From Subtercola lobariae (GTDB lineage Bacteria > Actinomycetota > Actinomycetes > Actinomycetales > Microbacteriaceae), in contig NZ_BMGP01000001.1 in the NCBI RefSeq assembly GCF_014640255.1, positions 496,001 through 560,000 on the forward strand: a DNA stretch of 64,000 bases, in the 5' to 3' direction. Made by a program: the position numbers and the translations under genes. Shown here one piece after another: positions 59,654-64,000 of the stretch. The first letter of the stretch is position 1, and every line of letters begins with the position of its first letter. The notes under the pieces are model-generated. The model worked only from the letters and a program-made list of their open reading frames with translations, made no database searches and was not told the DNA's origin.

Positions 59654-60839
59654 TGATCGAGCGGCCCACGATGAGGGTGTTCATCTCGCGCGTTCCCTCG
59701 TAGGAGTAGAGGGCCTCGGCGTCGGCGAAGTGGCGCGCAACGTCGTACTCGAGCACGATTCCGTTGCCGCCGAGCGCCTCGCGGCACCAGGCGACCGTTT
59801 CGCGCATGCGCGCTGTTGCGTAGGCCTTGGCGAGCGCCGAGTGCTCGTCGCGCTGGGTGCCCTCGTCGAGCATCTGCGAGACGCGAACCACCATGGCAAG
59901 GCTGGCGGTGATGTTGCCGAGGCTCTTCACCAGCAGGTCTTGCACCAGCTGGTGCGCCGCGATGGGCTTGCCGAACTGAACGCGCTGCTTCGTGTACCGA
60001 ACCGCTGCGTCGTACGCGCCGATGGAGTTGCCCACCGACGCCCAGGCCACCTCAGCGCGAGTCAGGCGCAGCACCTTGGCGGTGTCTTTGAAGCTGTTGC
60101 CGTTCTGCAGGCGCAGGGCCTCGGGCACCCGAACGTTCTCGAGGGTGATGTCGGCGTTCTGCACGATGCGCAGGGCCTGCTTGCCCTCGATCTTCGTGGC
60201 GGTGTAGCCGGGTGTGTCGGTCTTCACGATGAAGCCTTTCACCTGGCCGTCTTCGGCACTTTTCGCCCAGATGATGGTGATGTCGCTGAACGTGGCGTTG
60301 CCGATCCAGCGCTTCGAGCCGTTCAGAATCCAGTCGCCGGTCGCTTCGTCGCGTGTGGCGACCGTGCGGAGGCCTTGCGCCGAGTCAGAACCGGAGTCGG
60401 GTTCGGTGAGCCCGAAGGCGCCCACGATCTCGCCGGCCGCCATCTTCGGCAGCCACTCGGCCTTCTGTTCGGCCGAGCCGGCGATGCTGATCGAGCCCAT
60501 GGCGAGGCCGTTGTGCACGCCGACGTGCGTGGCAACCGAGGCATCCACTCGGGCGAGTTCGAGCGCCACGAAGCCGCGGAAGACGGCCGAGTTCTCGAAC
60601 GTCTTCGTCTCCTCCCACGCGAAGCGGTAGAGGCCGAGCTCTGCGAGTCGTTTGATGACCTGGTGGGGAAACTCTGCGCGCTCCCAGAGGTCGTTCACGA
60701 GGGGCTTCACCTCGGTCTCGAGGTACGCGCGCAGGGCCGCGAGTGTCTCTTTCTCCTGGGCGCTGAGCAGGTTGTGGTAGCCGTAGAAGTCGCTGACCAG
60801 AGGCTCGAAAGCGGTGGTCTGTTCGGTGGTGAGAGTCAT
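59631..60839 (-). CDS. Acyl-CoA dehydrogenase (glutaryl-CoA dehydrogenase-like)
   Basis: The 402-residue flavoenzyme has GAFGLTEPDSGSDSAQGLRT (FAD/substrate loop) and NGSKRWIGNATFSDI. YTKQRVQFGKPIAAHQLVQ, REALGGNGIVLEYDVARHF and the C-terminal YSYEGTREMNTLIVGRSI follow, with the Glu at the catalytic position used by glutaryl-CoA dehydrogenases. It should oxidise an acyl-CoA with transfer of electrons to ETF. It is not part of the glycan pathway and marks the return to ordinary genes. Its 3' end lies within short direct repeats. It is divergent from manA across 131 bp. Confidence 0.92.
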   Translation of the reverse strand: MTLTTEQTTAFEPLVSDFYGYHNLLSAQEKETLAALRAYLETEVKPLVNDLWERAEFPHQVIKRLAELGLYRFAWEETKTFENSAVFRGFVALELARVDASVATHVGVHNGLAMGSISIAGSAEQKAEWLPKMAAGEIVGAFGLTEPDSGSDSAQGLRTVATRDEATGDWILNGSKRWIGNATFSDITIIWAKSAEDGQVKGFIVKTDTPGYTATKIEGKQALRIVQNADITLENVRVPEALRLQNGNSFKDTAKVLRLTRAEVAWASVGNSIGAYDAAVRYTKQRVQFGKPIAAHQLVQDLLVKSLGNITASLAMVVRVSQMLDEGTQRDEHSALAKAYATARMRETVAWCREALGGNGIVLEYDVARHFADAEALYSYEGTREMNTLIVGRSITGFAAFV

Positions 60840-60970
60840 GGTCGATCATCCATTCGCGTACTCGAAGCAGCAGGCAAGCGCCTGCGAAATCTCGGCCAGC
60901 CTAAGACGCGGTCACGGCTGATCAAACCCCGTTGGTAGTTTTGGCTAAGACTCGTTCGGGAAGGTTCACC

Positions 60971-62317
60971 ATGTTTGTGCAGATCACCAACACGCCCAGA
61001 GACTACGCCTGGGGCTCGTCGCGGGCGATCACCGACCTGCTCGGCCTGCCGCCCACCGGCAAGCCCGAGGCTGAGCTCTGGCTCGGTGCGCACGCGGGTT
61101 CGCCGAGCGTCATCGTGCACCCCGAGCTGACGGGCGGTGCCCGCACGCTTACCGAGTGGATCGCTGCAGACCCCGCGACCGCAACGGGCTCGCACGGGCG
61201 GCTGCCGTTTCTGCTCAAGGTGCTGGCCGCGGCCAAGCCGCTCTCGTTGCAGGCACATCCCACGCTCGGCATGGCGAAGGCCGGCTTCGAACGTGAGAAC
61301 GCCGAGGGGCTCGCCATCGATGCGCCGAACCGCAACTACAAAGACGCGCTGCACAAACCCGAAGTCATCTACGCACTCAGCGAGACCTTCGATGCGCTCT
61401 GCGGCTTCCGTTCTCTCGACGAGATTCGCGGCGTACTCGCTCTGCTTCGGGCAGCGGATGCCCGTTCCGCGGTTCCCGAGCCCGAGCCGCTTCAGGCGCT
61501 CGAGTCGCGGTTACGCGGATCAACGGCCGAGGCGCTGCGCACCGCGGTGGAGTGGCTGCTCTCGGGCTCGGAGCAGGTGGAAGCGCTCGTGGCGCAGGTG
61601 ACCGCGCTGGTCGCGGGCGACGCGGCGCTGGGCGGCGGCGGCGTGCGTGTGGGGGTGGGCGCGGGAGCCGGTGATGATGCGGGTTCGGGAGCCGGTGCGG
61701 GAGCCGGCGAGTTCGCCGACGCGCTCGCTACCGTGCGCTCGCTCGCAGTCGAGTACCCGGGCGACCCCGGCGTGGTGCTGTCTCTGCTGCTGAACCGGGT
61801 GACGCTGAAGCGGGGCGAGGCGCTGTATTTGCCGGCGGGCAACATCCACGCGTATCTGCAGGGGCTCGGCGTGGAGCTGATGGCGGCCTCCGACAACGTG
61901 CTGCGCGGCGGGCTCACCCCGAAATACATCGACGTGCCCGAGCTGCTGCACGTACTTCAGTTCGCGTCGGTGCCGGTGCCGTATCTTGAGCCCGAGCATC
62001 CGTCACCCGGAGTCGAGGTCTTTCAGCCCGACGTCATCGACTTCGTGCTCGTGCGGTTCGCCCTCGGTGACCGCGCCGGCGACGCCGACGGCGGTCGCGG
62101 CACCCTCGAGGCGCGCCACCCCGGCCCGAAGTCGGCCTCGTACTCTCCCGACGGCCCCGCCATCGTTCTCTGCACCGCGGGTTCACTGACGGTCACCTCG
62201 GCTACCGGCCAGACCTCGGTCACGCGCGGCGAATCGTTCTACATCACGCCCGACGAGGGCGCCCTCACCGTCACCGGATCTGGCGAGCTCTTTCTCGCTG
62301 CTCCCGGCGCCGACTAA
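60971..62317 (+). CDS. manA: Mannose-6-phosphate isomerase, class I
   Basis: The 448-residue cupin enzyme interconverts fructose-6-phosphate and mannose-6-phosphate and so opens the GDP-mannose route used by gmd. Motifs are YAWGSSRAI near the start, AELWLGAHAGSPS, LPFLLKVLAAAKPLSLQAHP (zinc site), NYKDALHKPEVIYAL, GEALYLPAGNIHAYLQG and MAASDNVLRGGLTPK. A Gly/Ala/Val-rich low-complexity insert of about 30 residues (about 222-250) sits between the helical and cupin parts. The ATG has GGGAAGG at good spacing. An open frame upstream is not needed. Confidence 0.95.
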   Translation: MFVQITNTPRDYAWGSSRAITDLLGLPPTGKPEAELWLGAHAGSPSVIVHPELTGGARTLTEWIAADPATATGSHGRLPFLLKVLAAAKPLSLQAHPTLGMAKAGFERENAEGLAIDAPNRNYKDALHKPEVIYALSETFDALCGFRSLDEIRGVLALLRAADARSAVPEPEPLQALESRLRGSTAEALRTAVEWLLSGSEQVEALVAQVTALVAGDAALGGGGVRVGVGAGAGDDAGSGAGAGAGEFADALATVRSLAVEYPGDPGVVLSLLLNRVTLKRGEALYLPAGNIHAYLQGLGVELMAASDNVLRGGLTPKYIDVPELLHVLQFASVPVPYLEPEHPSPGVEVFQPDVIDFVLVRFALGDRAGDADGGRGTLEARHPGPKSASYSPDGPAIVLCTAGSLTVTSATGQTSVTRGESFYITPDEGALTVTGSGELFLAAPGAD

Positions 62318-62352
62318 CGGGAGCCGCCCCCTTCACGCTCCGCACGTACATA

Positions 62353-62414
62353 GTGAGACCGTTACTACGACTTGAGATCGCTATGCCGGGCTCAAACCGG
62401 CGCAACGGTCTCAC
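62353..62414. terminator. Inverted repeat behind manA
   Basis: GTGAGACCGTT (62353-62363) is the exact reverse complement of 62404-62414. Inside it GCCGG and CCGGC flank a short AT-containing loop. It lies between the convergent manA and GlxA-type genes and probably acts as a bidirectional terminator, although no T-run follows. Confidence 0.5.
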
Positions 62415-62455
62415 GAGACGGTGGCACTCACGAGACGGTGGCACTCACGAGACGG
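62412..62455. repeat. 17-bp tandem repeat overlapping the 3' end of the GlxA-type gene
   Basis: Units CACGAGACGGTGGCACT start at 62412 and 62429, and a third partial unit starts at 62446. The stop codon of the regulator gene (62445-62447) falls at the junction of units, so each unit supplies another TGA on that strand. Confidence 0.8.
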
Positions 62456-63437
62456 GGGCGAGAGCCTGCTCGAGGTCGGCAGCGGGCACGGTGGTGACGC
62501 TGAAGGTGCGGCGGTAGGCCGCCGGGGTGGTTTTCAGCACCTTCACGAAGTGGTGCCGCATCACGGCGGCCGACCCGAAACCGGTTTCGGCCGCCACCGA
62601 CTCCAGCCCGAGATCGCTCTGCTCGAGCATCAGTTGTGCGCGCAGCAGGCGCTGCTTGTTGAGCCAGGCCGCGGGGGTGGTGCCGAGGTCGGCGCGAAAC
62701 CGGCGCGCGAAGGTTCGCGGTGACATGAGGGCGCGGCGGGCGAGTTCGTCGACCGAGAGTTCTTCGTCGAGGTGCTGCAGCATCCACTCGGTGACGTCGG
62801 CGAACGAGTCGCTCTGTACGGGCGAGACGGGCGCGGCGATGTATTGCGACTGGCCTCCCGAGCGCTGGGGAGGCACCACCATGCGGCGGGCGATGACGTT
62901 CGCGGCAGCCGCTCCGAGTTCGGTGCGCACCAGGTGCAGGCAGGCGTCGATTCCGGCCGAGGTGCCTGCGCTCGAGATGACGCGCCGGTCTTCGACGAAC
63001 AGCACGTCGGGGTTCACCGCGGTGAGGGGGTAGTCGTGGGCGAGCCTGGCCGCGTGCATCCAGTGCGTGGTTGCGCTTCGGCCGTCGAGAATACCGGCGG
63101 CAGCGAGCGTGAAGGCCCCGCTGCAGACGCTCACGATCCACGCGCCGCGGGCCTCTGCTTCGCGCAGCACGCGTACGACCTCCGGATGCACGGGGTCGTC
63201 GATCAGGTGCGCCGGAACCGCTATCAGGTCAGCGTCGTCTGCCGCGGCGAGACCCTCGTCGATCTGCATCGTGTACCCGAGGCTCGTCGGCACGGCGCCC
63301 GGCTCGGCGGTTGCGATGTGAAAGTCGAACGCCGGGCCACCCATGTCGGTGCGGTCGATTCCGAACACTTCGCAGACGACGCCGAATTCGAACGGGGCGA
63401 CATGGGGCATCGCGATCAGCACCACTTTTCTCAGCAT
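62445..63437 (-). CDS. GlxA-family transcriptional regulator (DJ-1/PfpI domain plus AraC-type HTH)
   Basis: The 330-residue protein has an N-terminal DJ-1/PfpI-like domain (VVLIAMPHVAPFEFGVVCEVF, read as VLIAMPHVAPFEFG). The nucleophile-elbow segment VSVCSGAFTLAAAGILDG lies at about 98-115, with Cys present, and ATTHW follows. The C-terminal AraC domain (about 215-320) has MSPRTFARRFRADLGTTPAAW, QLMLEQSDLGLESVAAETGFG, and SAAVMRHHFVKVLKTTPAAYRR as the two helix-turn-helix units. The target genes are unknown. Repeated TAGATA sequences and a short palindrome lie just upstream of its start and could be its own operator. It is divergent from whiB. Confidence 0.9.
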   Translation of the reverse strand: MLRKVVLIAMPHVAPFEFGVVCEVFGIDRTDMGGPAFDFHIATAEPGAVPTSLGYTMQIDEGLAAADDADLIAVPAHLIDDPVHPEVVRVLREAEARGAWIVSVCSGAFTLAAAGILDGRSATTHWMHAARLAHDYPLTAVNPDVLFVEDRRVISSAGTSAGIDACLHLVRTELGAAAANVIARRMVVPPQRSGGQSQYIAAPVSPVQSDSFADVTEWMLQHLDEELSVDELARRALMSPRTFARRFRADLGTTPAAWLNKQRLLRAQLMLEQSDLGLESVAAETGFGSAAVMRHHFVKVLKTTPAAYRRTFSVTTVPAADLEQALAPVS

Positions 63438-63444
63438 GGTGGCA

Positions 63445-63468
63445 GTTTATAGATACCTGTAGATAAAC
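63445..63468. promoter_or_regulatory. Possible operator: GTTTAT...ATAAAC palindrome with TAGATA direct repeats
   Basis: GTTTAT (63445-63450) and ATAAAC (63463-63468) form an inverted repeat directly before the regulator start. TAGATA occurs at 63450, at 63460 (10 bp apart, one helical turn) and again at 63507. Confidence 0.4.
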
Positions 63469-63539
63469 CGCCACACGTTTCGCTCAAACGCCTCGTGTCG
63501 AAACCTTAGATACCCGGTTGAGGGTTTACGATCTGCGAC

Positions 63540-63570
63540 TTGACGTGAGCGAACTACACCGGTGTAATTA
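63540..63570 (+). promoter_or_regulatory. Promoter-like region of whiB with the perfect palindrome TACACCGGTGTA
   Basis: TTGACG (63540-63545) and TAATTA (63565-63570) are 19 bases apart. The 12-bp perfect palindrome TACACCGGTGTA (63555-63566) fills the spacer and touches the -10, the usual place for a repressor. Confidence 0.45.
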
Positions 63571-63631
63571 CTGCAAGGGGTTTTCTAGAAAGACTCGGCA
63601 CGCCGAAGCTTGAGAGAAGGGAGGGCGTGAT

Positions 63632-63979
63632 ATGTCGCCAGATGTGAATCCAAGACCGATTGCAGGCCTTCACGCGGGGGCTCCAGACGACTGGTTCGTC
63701 GATCCCATCAACCTGGGGGTTCCCGGTGTCAGGCAGCCTCAACCGGGTGCCGATGACAACCCACTCGCCTGGCAGACCGATTCGCTCTGCGCCCAGACCG
63801 ACCCTGAAGCCTTCTTTCCTGAAAAAGGCGGCTCCACTCGCGATGCCAAGCGCATCTGCCAGACCTGCGAGGTCAAGTCGCAATGCCTGGAGTACGCGCT
63901 GGCGAACGACGAACGCTTCGGCATCTGGGGCGGTCTTTCTGAGCGCGAACGCCGCAAACTGCGTAAGCAAGCCGGCTGA
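63632..63979 (+). CDS. whiB2: WhiB-family iron-sulfur transcriptional regulator (WhiB2/WhmD-like)
   Basis: The 115-residue protein has the four cluster cysteines Cys53, Cys76, Cys79 and Cys85, in the arrangement C-x22-C-x2-C-x5-C, followed by GIWGG (97-101) and the basic SERERRKLRKQ tail that binds DNA or the sigma factor. DSLCAQTDPEAFFPEKGGSTR is read as SLCAQTDPEAFFPEKGG and is typical of the WhiB2/WhmD group, which controls cell division and septation. Nearness to manA is also seen in mycobacteria. The ATG has AAGGGAGGG at ideal spacing. The symbol rests on similarity and context. Confidence 0.9.
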   Translation: MSPDVNPRPIAGLHAGAPDDWFVDPINLGVPGVRQPQPGADDNPLAWQTDSLCAQTDPEAFFPEKGGSTRDAKRICQTCEVKSQCLEYALANDERFGIWGGLSERERRKLRKQAG

Positions 63980-64000
63980 GCGAAGCAGGCTGACCGCTAA

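Noticed and set aside
1-64000. tRNA, rRNA or known riboswitch
   Set aside because: I found no cloverleaf, rRNA core or recognisable riboswitch consensus by reading; a covariance-model search could still find a small RNA.

Overview
The window is high-GC actinobacterial DNA, most likely from a Microbacteriaceae-type genus. The evidence is GC-rich codon use with gene-sized mirror frames on the antisense strand, a WhiB regulator, an acyl-CoA carboxylase/biotin ligase pair, and purK-purE in an order that I recall from Mycobacterium tuberculosis (accD5, birA, PH-domain protein, GtrA protein, purK, purE). No taxon can be proven from sequence reading alone. I recognised no transposase, CRISPR array, tRNA or rRNA.

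Layout. 0-3.4 kb: the end of a large surface protein and three glycosyltransferases (GTs). 3.4-4.9 kb: a lipoprotein, a VOC protein and a small unknown gene. 4.9-16.0 kb: a nine-gene minus-strand operon in which every gene overlaps the next. It encodes the initiating polyprenyl sugar-phosphate transferase, a NeuD-like acetyltransferase, four GTs, a CDP-alcohol phosphatidyltransferase, a Wzz/BY-kinase and a Wzx-like flippase. Its 319-bp upstream gap holds a striking 36-bp palindrome. 16.3-21.9 kb: the conserved core block. 22.1-26.7 kb: all four dTDP-L-rhamnose genes and a GT. 26.7-37.4 kb: a nine-gene minus-strand operon (L1, S1, UDP-glucuronate decarboxylase-like, GT2, GtrA, GT2, a YfhO-like membrane protein, GtrB-like, epimerase). 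37.5-40.2 kb: a small membrane protein and a secreted protein with three carbohydrate-binding-like repeats. 40.2-49.1 kb: a minus-strand operon (two GDP-mannose 4,6-dehydratase-family genes, GT4, GT2, GT-C, L2, S2). 49.2-57.0 kb: a plus-strand run (L3, DUF4012, GtrA, S3, ABC permease, ABC ATPase). 57.0-59.5 kb: an FkbM methyltransferase with a coiled coil, and an O-antigen ligase/polymerase-like protein. 59.6-64.0 kb: acyl-CoA dehydrogenase, manA, a GlxA-type regulator and a WhiB.

As a whole this is a cell-surface glycopolymer locus inserted beside or between conserved housekeeping genes. Two assembly logics coexist: a Wzx/Wzz-kinase route (first operon) and an ABC-transporter route (49-57 kb). 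The sugar supply seen is dTDP-L-rhamnose, GDP-mannose-derived 6-deoxy sugars and probably UDP-xylose.

The most distinctive content is a six-member family of two-part GT4 enzymes that share an SGIQRVVRE-like motif. It occurs as short (S1-S3) and long (L1-L3) forms, with two translationally coupled L-S pairs and a third pair split around DUF4012 and GtrA genes just before the ABC transporter. One long member (L2) has lost the EX7E signature and may be a non-catalytic partner. L1, L2 and the FkbM protein also share an SWR(V/I)TxPLR peptide. I regard this S/L GT family with its ABC transporter, DUF4012 protein and coiled-coil methyltransferase as the best candidate for an undescribed system.
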